DNA of 64,000 nt, from NCBI GenBank assembly GCA_016713405.1, contig JADJPF010000023.1, positions 43,197-107,196 of the forward strand, read 5' to 3'. This stretch comes from Blastocatellia bacterium (GTDB lineage Bacteria > Acidobacteriota > Blastocatellia > Chloracidobacteriales > JADJPF01). The first letter of the stretch is position 1. Each line of letters starts with the position of its first letter. The notes under the pieces are model-generated. The model searched no databases. It had not been told where the DNA came from and worked only from the letters and a program-made list of their open reading frames with translations. Both the position numbers and the translations under genes were made by a program. Shown piece by piece: positions 45,239-54,020 of this stretch.

Positions 45239-48200
45239 ATGCAGCACAATGGTAAGCAACTTAAATTTGTTTTCTTAATATTGCTCTTATACTTTTTTTT
45301 ATTAGGTAATCCCCAGCCTATTTTAGCTCAAAGCGGAGCAACCACTGCTAATGCTAATGGTGTTGTTACAGATGAAGAAGGTAGAGTTATAGTTAATGCT
45401 TCTGTAACAGCAGTAAACTTACAAACAAATCAAACAAGAGAAATTCAAACAAATGAAAAAGGTTTGTTTTTACTAAATGAACTTCCTCCCGGCAATTATG
45501 AAATTTCTGCTTATGCCGAAGGCTTTGCTAAGATTTCAAGAAAATTCAATTTAACATTAGGAACAACTAGTTATTACAATTTTATTTTGACTGTAGAAGC
45601 AAAAGAGCAGGAAATAATAGAAGTTATTGCAAACAATATCCTAGATGAAAATAGAACAGCAAGTAGTTCAAATAATGATCGTGGTAGAATAGACTCGCTA
45701 CCAATTAATAGAAGAAATTTTCTAGATTTTTCTTTAACTTCTCCTAGAGTTACACCAGATCGCACACCTCAACAAGGTGTTGCTGCTACTTCTGGATTGT
45801 CCTTTAATGGCTTACCTGCTCGTAATAACTCAATTACTATTGATGGTCTAGATAATAATGATGCGGCTCCTGGAGGGGTGCGTTCAACATTTAGTCAGGA
45901 AGCAGTACAGGAATTTCAAGTTGTCTCTGATAGCTATTCTGCTGAATTTGGTAAGGCTTTAGGAGGAGTAATTAATATTATTACTCGTGGTGGTAGCAAT
46001 GAACTACACAGTTCATTATTTTTTCTTAATCGTAATGAGTCTATTGCTGCCCGTAATGCTTTTTCACCAATTAAACCTGAGTTTAAGCAATACCAATTTG
46101 GTGCAACTTTGGGAGGAGCAATTAAGAAAAACAAAGCTTTCTATTTCCTTTCTTTTGAACGTTTATCTGTAAAACAAAATAGTGTAGTAACTATTACAGA
46201 TGATACTGTAAGGTCAATTAACAGTCAAGGTTTTTCTATTCGTAATGGCCCTATAGCTTTTGGCATTGGTACTTCTACCTTTTTGGCAAGAACAGATTTC
46301 CAAATAGCTCCCAATGATAGGCTTTTTGTTAGATATAATTATGGACGTACATTCAATGGTGCTGGTGAACCTTTTGGAGATTTAATAGGTGGTTCAAGAG
46401 TAGCAGATACTAATGCTGGTCGATTGTCTTTAGATGATAATTCCATAGCTGTTAATAATAGCTATGTCAATCCTAGCTCAAATCTAGTCAATGAAACTCG
46501 GTTTCTTTATAGTCGTAGAAACCAAACAATTGTACCTATTGACCCTAACGGCCCACAGGTTAACATTGTTGCTCCAGAGGGTTTAGTAGTTTTTGGTGCA
46601 GGGACTTTGTTACCACAACCTAGAATACAAAATGTTTATCAAATAGTTAATAATGTTAGTCTTAGTAAAGGTTCTCAACAAATTAAGTTTGGAGCAGACT
46701 ATACTAGAGATGGTATAGCATCAGGCTTTGTTCCTATATTTAGAGCAGGATTTGCTTTCTTTCAACCCTTAGATTTAAGCCCTCTTGGTGGCCCTGCATT
46801 TAGCGGATTACAAGCATTTGATCCTTCACTACGAACCCCAGAACAAAAAGCTTTTCTAATGGGTTTATCTCAAGCTTTACCAGGAATGATACCTGGGTTT
46901 CCTCGATTGGATTTAGCTAATTCTGGCTTACCTGCTGCATTTATTCAAGGCTTTACACGTACTACAGGTGGAACAACTGATGTTGCTAGAAATACTTTTT
47001 CTACCTTCTTTCAAGATGACATAAAGATAAGTTCTAATTTTTTATTAAAATTGGGAGTGCGCTATGATATTAGCCGTGTTGATGTATTAGGTAGTAATAA
47101 TGGAAATGTTGCTCCGCGTGTAGCTTTTTCTTATCAACCTAACCGATTACTTAAAATGCGAATCCATGGAGGTTATGGGTTATTTTTTGCTCCTACTATT
47201 TATGGGCCTGCTCTTGTTGGTAATGAAGGAGAACAAGGTGCTTTACAAATATTATCCTTACAATTTCCTTTATCAATCCCTTTATATAATTCACCAAATA
47301 GGCGATTACCTATTGGAGAAACTTTACCACCAGGTGTTAGCTTAATTCCTCAACTTAGTTTAGGTTTTATCAACCAACCTAACCCACGTGCTAGTTATAC
47401 ACAGCAAGCAAATCTAGGGATAGACTACTTAATAGATAGTAATACAGTTCTTTCTGTGAGCTATGCTTTTGTTAGAGGATTAAAAATCTTATCCCAACGC
47501 AATATAAATCCTATTGTCAGACCAATTGTTGGAGATCCTACAGGAAGTGCAATGACAGGAAGAATTGATACAACAAAAGGGGATGTTTTAGAATTTACTA
47601 ATGCTTATGATAGCTACTACAACTCATTTAGTGTTTCATTCAATCGTCGTTTAAGTAAGCTATTTGGTTTCTTAAGTAGCTATACTTTTGCAAAATCAAT
47701 AGACAATTTTATTGATATTCGTAATGAACTACAACAATCTGTAGATCCTACAAACCCAAGAGGCGAAAGAGGATTATCACTACAAGACGTTCGTAGCCGA
47801 TTTATTTTTTCTGGTGTTTGGGAATTGTCCTATACAAAAAATCCATTTTTGAGAGACTTTCAATTATCTAGCATAGTTAATTTAGAGTCTGGCCGCGCTT
47901 ATAACTTATTGGCTGGAGTGGATTTAAACTTAAATGGAGACAACCCTCCAGGTGATAGACCTTTAGTAGGTTCTACTAGTATTGCTCGAAACAGCGGTTT
48001 AACTCCAGGTTTTGCTAATGTTGACTTAAGGCTATCTCGTAGCATTACTGTTAATGAAAAATATCGCTTACAATTTCAAATAGAAGCATTTAACCTATTT
48101 AATCGAACCAATATTAGTGATGTTAATCCTATTTTCCCACCTGATGCTAATGGTAATTTTAATTTACCTGCTAAAGATGGAAATCGCTTTACTGCACCAC

Positions 48201-48265
48201 GTGATCGCTTTCGTGCTGCTTTTTCACCTCGTCAGTTTCAGATAGGGGTAAAAATATCTTTTTAA
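45239..48265 (+). CDS. Oar-like TonB-dependent outer-membrane receptor
   Basis: 1008 residues from ATG 45239, chosen because TTGGAGA lies six bases upstream. A signal peptide (hydrophobic run about 10-25, cleavage near ILAQS) is followed by a carboxypeptidase-regulatory domain (GVVTDEEGRVIVNASVTAVN, GLFLLNELPPGNYEI), a plug (IDGLDNNDAAPGG, EAVQEFQVVSDSYSAEFG) and a beta barrel ending RQFQIGVKISF. It resembles the receptor at 18186 in layout but is shorter. It probably binds a large substrate at the surface; energy would come from a TonB such as the 63094 product or one elsewhere. A hairpin terminator follows. Confidence 0.9.
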   Translation: MQHNGKQLKFVFLILLLYFFLLGNPQPILAQSGATTANANGVVTDEEGRVIVNASVTAVNLQTNQTREIQTNEKGLFLLNELPPGNYEISAYAEGFAKISRKFNLTLGTTSYYNFILTVEAKEQEIIEVIANNILDENRTASSSNNDRGRIDSLPINRRNFLDFSLTSPRVTPDRTPQQGVAATSGLSFNGLPARNNSITIDGLDNNDAAPGGVRSTFSQEAVQEFQVVSDSYSAEFGKALGGVINIITRGGSNELHSSLFFLNRNESIAARNAFSPIKPEFKQYQFGATLGGAIKKNKAFYFLSFERLSVKQNSVVTITDDTVRSINSQGFSIRNGPIAFGIGTSTFLARTDFQIAPNDRLFVRYNYGRTFNGAGEPFGDLIGGSRVADTNAGRLSLDDNSIAVNNSYVNPSSNLVNETRFLYSRRNQTIVPIDPNGPQVNIVAPEGLVVFGAGTLLPQPRIQNVYQIVNNVSLSKGSQQIKFGADYTRDGIASGFVPIFRAGFAFFQPLDLSPLGGPAFSGLQAFDPSLRTPEQKAFLMGLSQALPGMIPGFPRLDLANSGLPAAFIQGFTRTTGGTTDVARNTFSTFFQDDIKISSNFLLKLGVRYDISRVDVLGSNNGNVAPRVAFSYQPNRLLKMRIHGGYGLFFAPTIYGPALVGNEGEQGALQILSLQFPLSIPLYNSPNRRLPIGETLPPGVSLIPQLSLGFINQPNPRASYTQQANLGIDYLIDSNTVLSVSYAFVRGLKILSQRNINPIVRPIVGDPTGSAMTGRIDTTKGDVLEFTNAYDSYYNSFSVSFNRRLSKLFGFLSSYTFAKSIDNFIDIRNELQQSVDPTNPRGERGLSLQDVRSRFIFSGVWELSYTKNPFLRDFQLSSIVNLESGRAYNLLAGVDLNLNGDNPPGDRPLVGSTSIARNSGLTPGFANVDLRLSRSITVNEKYRLQFQIEAFNLFNRTNISDVNPIFPPDANGNFNLPAKDGNRFTAPRDRFRAAFSPRQFQIGVKISF

Positions 48266-48275
48266 TGTTTAGTTA

Positions 48276-48306
48276 GAAAGAGCAGTTTGTTAAAAACTGC
48301 TCTTTC
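48276..48306 (+). terminator. Terminator of the second Oar-like receptor gene
   Basis: GAAAGAGCAGTTT and AAACTGCTCTTTC form a perfect 13-base stem around a five-base loop, 11 bases after the stop codon. Followed by AC-containing sequence with little poly-T. Confidence 0.7.
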
Positions 48307-48353
48307 ACTATAGTCAGAAAATTTAGTTTACAGTGTATTGACTTCCCCATAGA

Positions 48354-50093
48354 TTAAACATTGATGCGATTTAATAGAGTTTGGGCTTCTTCATTTCTAT
48401 TAAGTTGAAACAGTAAATTAGAGTACATTCTTATTGTTTTAATAACCCAAGGATGATCATTGGCTAGCGATAGGTCAAAGACTGCTATAGCTCTTTTGTA
48501 ATAATCAACTGCTTCCATTTCTCTAGCTGTTTCAGCACATAAAATACCTAAATTAGCTAAAGTCATTGCAACAGAAGGGTGATTATCAGAAAAAGATTCT
48601 TTGTAACATTCTAGTGATTGTAAGTAACAATTTAAGGCTAAGTAGTAGTTTTCTTGGCTGCGATAAACTTCACCAATATTATTAAGTGTGACAGCAACAC
48701 AAGAATGATTATCGCCAAAAGTACTTCTATAGCTAGTTAGCGCAAGAAAATAACAATCTAAAGAAGAGTCTAATAGCATTTGCTTTTGGCAATAAATTCC
48801 TAGTTGGTAAAATAAAGTAGCTACTTCCAAACAGTTAAACTTCATGGAAATAATAAATTCTGACAATGCTAGGGCAGAAGATAATATCCTTTGATGTAAA
48901 AAGGTAAATTGAGAGCCTTGAGGATCTTTTAACACCAAATAATTTAAAGACTTTGTCAAACTTTCAACTAATGAAACTTTAGTATTGTAGTTCATTGAAT
49001 TGACAATAGATGTTTTAAGCAAACTATGAAGGGAAATAGAGTTATCAATATTATCTCGTTCTATCAATGAATAATTTAACAAAAGCGAAAGAGATTCATT
49101 GTAGATAAAAAAATTATTAAATGAATCAGAAAGTATATCGCTCAAAAGGTGCGCTGATTCTATAAATATCTCTTCTGGAATTTTTTCAAATGATAAGATT
49201 GAACAGCATTGAAGTAACTCTGTTGCAGCAAGATTTTTTTTGTTTATTTGGTCAATAGTCAACTTGTAAATAGCATTAATAATATTGTCAATATCAAGTT
49301 CTTCACCACTTATGTCAGTGAGCTTACCAGGAAAGTACTTAATATTTTGGTATAGAGTAAGATAATCTGTTAATGAACACTTTGTTTGCTCAATATAAGC
49401 AGCAATCAAAGACAAAGCTAATGGTAAGGCATTAACTTCTTGGATGATTTGTTGTGCTGGGAATTTATTTTTATCAGAAATACTTTCTAACGATTTTTCA
49501 TCTTTTGCGATTAAATTTGCTCTTTTTAATAAAAACAATGTTGCTTCATCAACACTTAAAGGAGCTAAATTTATAACATAAGAATAATTTGCTAGGTCTT
49601 GGCATTTAGTAGTAATTAAGATATGACCTTGATAATTAGCTGGTAAATATTCTGGTAATAATGCCATATCTTCCAATTGATCATAAACTAAAAGCCAATC
49701 AGAGTGAGTAGATAACCAATTGTTAACCAATGATATATTACGACGAGAATTAAAGTTGTTAACACTGCCAGTTGTTATTAAACCTAAAAGACGAGCAATA
49801 TCATAATAGCTATTGCTAAAAGTAACCTCATTTTTAGCATTAATCCAAAAAATATTTTGGTATTTAGTGATATTAAGATAGCAAAACTCAAGTGCTGTAT
49901 GTGTTTTTCCAGTTCCATTAAAACCTCTAAGGACTTGGATAACTGCATTATTTTCATTTATAGAGAATACCTCATATAATTTATTAAGTATATTCTCTCT
50001 ACCAGTAAAGAAATCATTGCGTTTAGGTAAATTATTTCCACTAAGAGAAGTAAAGACTAATCTTTCTTGAAAAGTTTGTAATGGTCGGCTCAT
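48354..50093 (-). CDS. NB-ARC STAND ATPase with C-terminal TPR repeats
   Basis: 579 residues. A short N-terminus (about 1-27) precedes the nucleotide-binding domain: NDFFTGRENI, Walker A GFNGTGKT (57-64), Walker B LLVYDQLED (Asp138), the sensor-like GHILITTK and the GLPL-like NALPLALSL at about 220. A winged-helix-like part follows, then TPRs at about 440-560 (GIYCQKQMLLDSSLDCYFLA, GEVYRSQENYYLALNC). This is the plant R-protein/Apaf-like arrangement. No effector domain is recognisable at the N-terminus, so it would act through a partner or through TPR contacts. STAND ATPases switch on by oligomerising after sensing a signal; many are phage-defence proteins. Sole gene between two terminators. 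Confidence 0.85.
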   Translation of the reverse strand: MSRPLQTFQERLVFTSLSGNNLPKRNDFFTGRENILNKLYEVFSINENNAVIQVLRGFNGTGKTHTALEFCYLNITKYQNIFWINAKNEVTFSNSYYDIARLLGLITTGSVNNFNSRRNISLVNNWLSTHSDWLLVYDQLEDMALLPEYLPANYQGHILITTKCQDLANYSYVINLAPLSVDEATLFLLKRANLIAKDEKSLESISDKNKFPAQQIIQEVNALPLALSLIAAYIEQTKCSLTDYLTLYQNIKYFPGKLTDISGEELDIDNIINAIYKLTIDQINKKNLAATELLQCCSILSFEKIPEEIFIESAHLLSDILSDSFNNFFIYNESLSLLLNYSLIERDNIDNSISLHSLLKTSIVNSMNYNTKVSLVESLTKSLNYLVLKDPQGSQFTFLHQRILSSALALSEFIISMKFNCLEVATLFYQLGIYCQKQMLLDSSLDCYFLALTSYRSTFGDNHSCVAVTLNNIGEVYRSQENYYLALNCYLQSLECYKESFSDNHPSVAMTLANLGILCAETAREMEAVDYYKRAIAVFDLSLANDHPWVIKTIRMYSNLLFQLNRNEEAQTLLNRINV

Positions 50094-50207
50094 TTTTCTA
50101 CACCAAAAAGTTTTTAATATTAATATATTTATTGTAATACGAAAGCATTAAGTATATCGGATTTTTGTTAAGTAAAAAATTAGTAATTTTCATCAAAAAT
50201 AAAAAAA

Positions 50208-50239
50208 TATAGCTTGGTATTTTTTAGTACCAAGCTATA
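50208..50239 (-). terminator. Terminator of the FG-GAP gene
   Basis: TATAGCTTGGTA and TACCAAGCTATA pair perfectly over 12 bases around an eight-base loop. On the minus strand the stem is followed by ATTTTTTTATTTTT, a good intrinsic terminator 44 bases after the stop. Confidence 0.85.
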
Positions 50240-50283
50240 AATTAGAATGGATAAAGAAAAAGGAGTAAAACCTAGAGTTTTTA

Positions 50284-53200
50284 CTAGCGAATGCCACTAG
50301 GTTGATTAAATTTACCTAATGTTGTTCCGGGCCCGCCTACCAAACTAGCTACACCACCATTAACAGGTTTGCTTTGGATTCGGTTGTTTCCAGTATCAGC
50401 AATAAAGAGATTGCCTGATAGGTTAACAACCATTGCTTCAGGTCGGTTTACTGAACCAATAGTAGTTCCAGCACCCATAAATATTGACCAAATTCCATTA
50501 GTGTTAACTTGAATACGGTTATTTGCTGTATCAGCTACCCAGATACGTCCGCTATCATCTACATAAACACCTTTTGGTGTATTCATTTGACCAACTTCCA
50601 GTCCAGCAGTAGCTAAAACTAACCAACCATTAGTTAGACCGTTTATATTCATTTGTACACGGTTGTTTGCTGTATCTGCAACATAGACCATTCCACTTGC
50701 ATTTACTGCTACTGATTGAGGTTGATTAAATTTCCCTACGGTTGTTCCTGCTGTTGCCCCTGCAAATATTTCAAATATTGGGGTTACATTTGTAGCATTA
50801 CTTATAACTAGAATTCTACTATTCATTGTGTCAGCAATATAAAGTTTATTATTTGTTTCATCGTAAGATACACTATTAGGTCTATTTACTTGATTTGTGG
50901 CTGTTCCTGCTGCTGCAATTACTGTCCAGGTTGTTCCGCTGTTGGTAGAGCGTTGGACGCGGTTATTGTTTGTATCTGCAACAAAAATAATTGTGTCATC
51001 AAAACTTGCTGCTACACTGCGAGGAGTATTAAATTGGCCTGGTGAAGTTCCTGGGCCATTTCCAACGCTTTGCCAAGTCATACCATTATTAGTAGAACGT
51101 TGAACACGATTATTTAATGTATCAGCAACATAAAGCGTGTTATTACTTACACCTCCAACTACTGTTAGAGTGTAGCTTTGAGAGCCTGTACAGCTATTAG
51201 CATCAGTTGCGGTTATAGTAATTTGAAAAGAACCTGTTTGAGTAGTTGTACCAGATAATAAACCTGCACTAGAAAGAGTAATACCTGTTGGTAATACTCC
51301 AGATGTAAGACTAAAGATATAAGGGGCAATTCCACCAATTGCCGTAATAGTTTGACTATAAGTTATGCCTCTTGTTGCCATAGCAAGGCTAGTTGGGCTT
51401 AATGTTATTGTTGGACAAACTTGTCCTAAACAAATATTTCTTAATACAGAAGCACTATTACTAGTAGTATTAGCTGTAGTAATATCAAGGCGATTATCTT
51501 TGTCAAAGTCTTCTATAGCTGATGAAAAAGGATTTTCCCCAACAAGGAAATCTATTTTGGTTGCAAGAGTTATAGAACCAATAGAGCTAGTATTTCTAAA
51601 AACTGCTATCTTAGATTCATTAGAAATTGTAGAAACAATATCAAGTTTGCTATCACCATTAAGATCACCTAAAGATATAGCTTTAGCTCCGCCGCCAGTA
51701 TTGAAATCAATCTTAGTAGCAAAAGAAATAATACCTGTGCTGCTAGTATTTCTAAAAATTGATATGTTGTTAGTGTTAGTTTCACCAACAACAAGTTCTG
51801 GCTTGCTGTCGCCATCAATATCGCCAATTTTTACAGATTGAGGAATTATACCTGTAGGAAAAGTAACTTGGTTAGCAAAAGAGATAGAACCCATTGAACT
51901 AGTATTTCTTAACACTGATACTGTATCAGGATCAACATTAACATTTGAAATATTGTCAGAATTAGCAACAGCTAAATCAAGTTTGCCATCGCCATCAATA
52001 TCACCAATTGCTACTGAACCAGGTTTACTACCAACATTAAAAGTAAGTTGAGTTTCAAAAGAAATAGAACCAGGTGAGCTATTATTTCTTAATACTGAAA
52101 CTGTTTGAATAGGATTACTAGATAAAATATTTGCATTAGCAATAGCTAAATCAAGTTTACCATCGCCATCAATATCACCAATTGCTATTGAACTAGGGTT
52201 GTCACCAACAGTAAAAGTAAGTTGATTATCAAAGGAAATAGAACCCATTGAACTAGTATTTCTTAATATGGAAACTGTTGATGCTCCGCCTGTGTTGTTA
52301 TTGCTATTAGCAACAGCTAAATCAATTTTACCATCCCCATCAATATCACCAATTACTAATGAACGTGGGCCAATACCAACAGCAAAATCAACTTTAGGAG
52401 CAAAAGAAACAGACATACTTAAGCTAGTATTTCTTATAACAGAAACTGTGTTAGCTGGACGATTAGCACTAATTAAATCAACTTTACCATCCCCATCAAT
52501 ATCTCCTGTTACTACTGCAAAAGGATTAGTGCCAGTAGGAAACTCATTTCCTCTAAGATTTTTGGTAGTAAAGGAAATAGCACCAATCATACTAGTATTT
52601 TTTAGAATTGATATTGAGTTACTAGTATCATTAGCAGAAACTAAATCTAATTTGCCATCAGTATCTAAATCTGAAGCCACTACAGCCGAAGAACCTGCAC
52701 CAATAGGGAATATTTGCTGATTAGCAAAAGAAACAGTTCCAGAAATGCTAGTATTTCTTAATACAGAAAGACTACTATTATTTTGATTAGTAACAGCTAG
52801 ATCAAGCTTACTATCCCCATCTAAGTCACCAATTGTTATACCAAAAGAGCTAGAACCTATGGCAAAAGTAACTGTAGAAGCAAAGGAAATAGTGCCACTT
52901 GTACTAGTGTTTCTTAACACTGATATAATATTGCTAGTGCTACTATTAGCAAAAGCCAGATCAAGCTTTCCATCACCATCTATATCACCTATAACTCCCC
53001 TACGAGGATTACCACTAATAGAAAAATTAAGTCTTGTGTCAAAGGAAATAGTGCCAGAAGTGCTAATGTTTCTAAATAATGAAACTGAGCTAGAAAAATT
53101 GCTAATAGCTAAATCAAGCTTTCCATCCCCGTCTATATCGCCTATTAATGCCGATTGGGGACTGCTACCAGTCATTAAATCAATTTTTGTAGCAAAAGAA

Positions 53201-53871
53201 ATATTTCCAACACTACTAGTATTTCTAAATATTGATGTTGTGTTAGCAGTGTTGTTAGCAGTTGCAATATCAAGCTTTCCATCTGCGTCTAAATCTCCTG
53301 CTGCCAGTGAAACAGGTTGATTACCAGTAGCAAAAGTAACTCTAGGGGCAAAAGAAATATTACCAGGGGTGCTAGTATTTCTTAGGACTGATAATGTATT
53401 AGCCCCACCAGCATTAGCAATCACTACATCAAGTTTACTATCTCCATCTACATCAGTTGCTAAAACAGCCACAGCATTAATGCCAGAATCTAAATCGATT
53501 TTGCCATTAAAAACAGGAGAACCATTAGTACCAATATTTCTTAATATTGATGTTGAAGCAGTAGCATTACTGCCAATAACCAAATCAATTTTGCCATCAC
53601 CATCAATATCACCTGTTGCTACTGAACGAGAAGTAATAAAGCCTGTATCAAAATTAATGTTAGAACATTGAACAAGTGCTAGTGGATTGATAGCTTCATT
53701 GATTTTGGATTGAGTTAAGTTATTTGCTGAATTTGCCGAAGAATGCAAACCAAAGGATGGGACAAAGATAAGCAAAGAGAAAACTAAACAAATAAAACAA
53801 AGCAATAGTCTTTCTTTGAGGTTATATGGAGAAAGTTCTGTTTTAAGTCCTCTTGCCTTAACTTTTAGCAT
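50284..53871 (-). CDS. Secreted FG-GAP/VCBS repeat protein with Ig-like and NHL domains
   Basis: 1195 residues. A signal peptide or anchor (hydrophobic about 23-42) is followed by 14 copies (about 85-860) of an FG-GAP/VCBS-type unit of about 55-65 residues, each with a calcium loop like GDIDGDGKLDLA and a SVLRNTSSxGxISF strand pair. An Ig-like putative domain (about 870-955; CPTITLSPTSLAM, GLLSGTTTQTGSF) and six NHL units (about 965-1195; LYVADTLNNRVQ, VYVADTANNRVQ) form C-terminal propellers. It likely forms two large beta-propellers at the surface. AGGAG precedes ATG. Function is probably recognition or adhesion. It lies between the STAND ATPase and the kinase-sigma gene, all on the minus strand. 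Confidence 0.9.
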   Translation of the reverse strand: MLKVKARGLKTELSPYNLKERLLLCFICLVFSLLIFVPSFGLHSSANSANNLTQSKINEAINPLALVQCSNINFDTGFITSRSVATGDIDGDGKIDLVIGSNATASTSILRNIGTNGSPVFNGKIDLDSGINAVAVLATDVDGDSKLDVVIANAGGANTLSVLRNTSTPGNISFAPRVTFATGNQPVSLAAGDLDADGKLDIATANNTANTTSIFRNTSSVGNISFATKIDLMTGSSPQSALIGDIDGDGKLDLAISNFSSSVSLFRNISTSGTISFDTRLNFSISGNPRRGVIGDIDGDGKLDLAFANSSTSNIISVLRNTSTSGTISFASTVTFAIGSSSFGITIGDLDGDSKLDLAVTNQNNSSLSVLRNTSISGTVSFANQQIFPIGAGSSAVVASDLDTDGKLDLVSANDTSNSISILKNTSMIGAISFTTKNLRGNEFPTGTNPFAVVTGDIDGDGKVDLISANRPANTVSVIRNTSLSMSVSFAPKVDFAVGIGPRSLVIGDIDGDGKIDLAVANSNNNTGGASTVSILRNTSSMGSISFDNQLTFTVGDNPSSIAIGDIDGDGKLDLAIANANILSSNPIQTVSVLRNNSSPGSISFETQLTFNVGSKPGSVAIGDIDGDGKLDLAVANSDNISNVNVDPDTVSVLRNTSSMGSISFANQVTFPTGIIPQSVKIGDIDGDSKPELVVGETNTNNISIFRNTSSTGIISFATKIDFNTGGGAKAISLGDLNGDSKLDIVSTISNESKIAVFRNTSSIGSITLATKIDFLVGENPFSSAIEDFDKDNRLDITTANTTSNSASVLRNICLGQVCPTITLSPTSLAMATRGITYSQTITAIGGIAPYIFSLTSGVLPTGITLSSAGLLSGTTTQTGSFQITITATDANSCTGSQSYTLTVVGGVSNNTLYVADTLNNRVQRSTNNGMTWQSVGNGPGTSPGQFNTPRSVAASFDDTIIFVADTNNNRVQRSTNSGTTWTVIAAAGTATNQVNRPNSVSYDETNNKLYIADTMNSRILVISNATNVTPIFEIFAGATAGTTVGKFNQPQSVAVNASGMVYVADTANNRVQMNINGLTNGWLVLATAGLEVGQMNTPKGVYVDDSGRIWVADTANNRIQVNTNGIWSIFMGAGTTIGSVNRPEAMVVNLSGNLFIADTGNNRIQSKPVNGGVASLVGGPGTTLGKFNQPSGIR
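51480..53640 (-). repeat. Tandem FG-GAP coding repeats
   Basis: About 14 imperfect repeats of roughly 150-200 bp inside the secreted-protein gene, visible as recurring TTTACCATCGCCATCAATAT-like stretches (the complement of GDIDGDGK codons) and CTAGTATTTCTTAA. Neighbouring copies are most alike, which suggests tandem duplication. Long-read or assembly collapse could change the count. Confidence 0.8.
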
Positions 53872-54020
53872 AAATTCTATGCTCCTTCTTGTTTATTCGT
53901 GATTTCTTTTGGTCTTCATCTAGGACATGCAGTTTTTTCAAACAAAACTGCTCACAAAATAAAAACTTTTTCCGGTAAATTTGAAAATTTAGGATAAAGA
54001 TATAGTGGATTTTAGGAAGA

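Noticed and set aside
50897..53671. Four forward-strand open frames inside the FG-GAP gene (near 50897, 51365, 52268, 52859 and 53369)
   Set aside because: They are antisense shadows of the long repeat-rich minus-strand gene, with composition forced by it (L/V/A/P-rich), no ribosome sites and no known domains.
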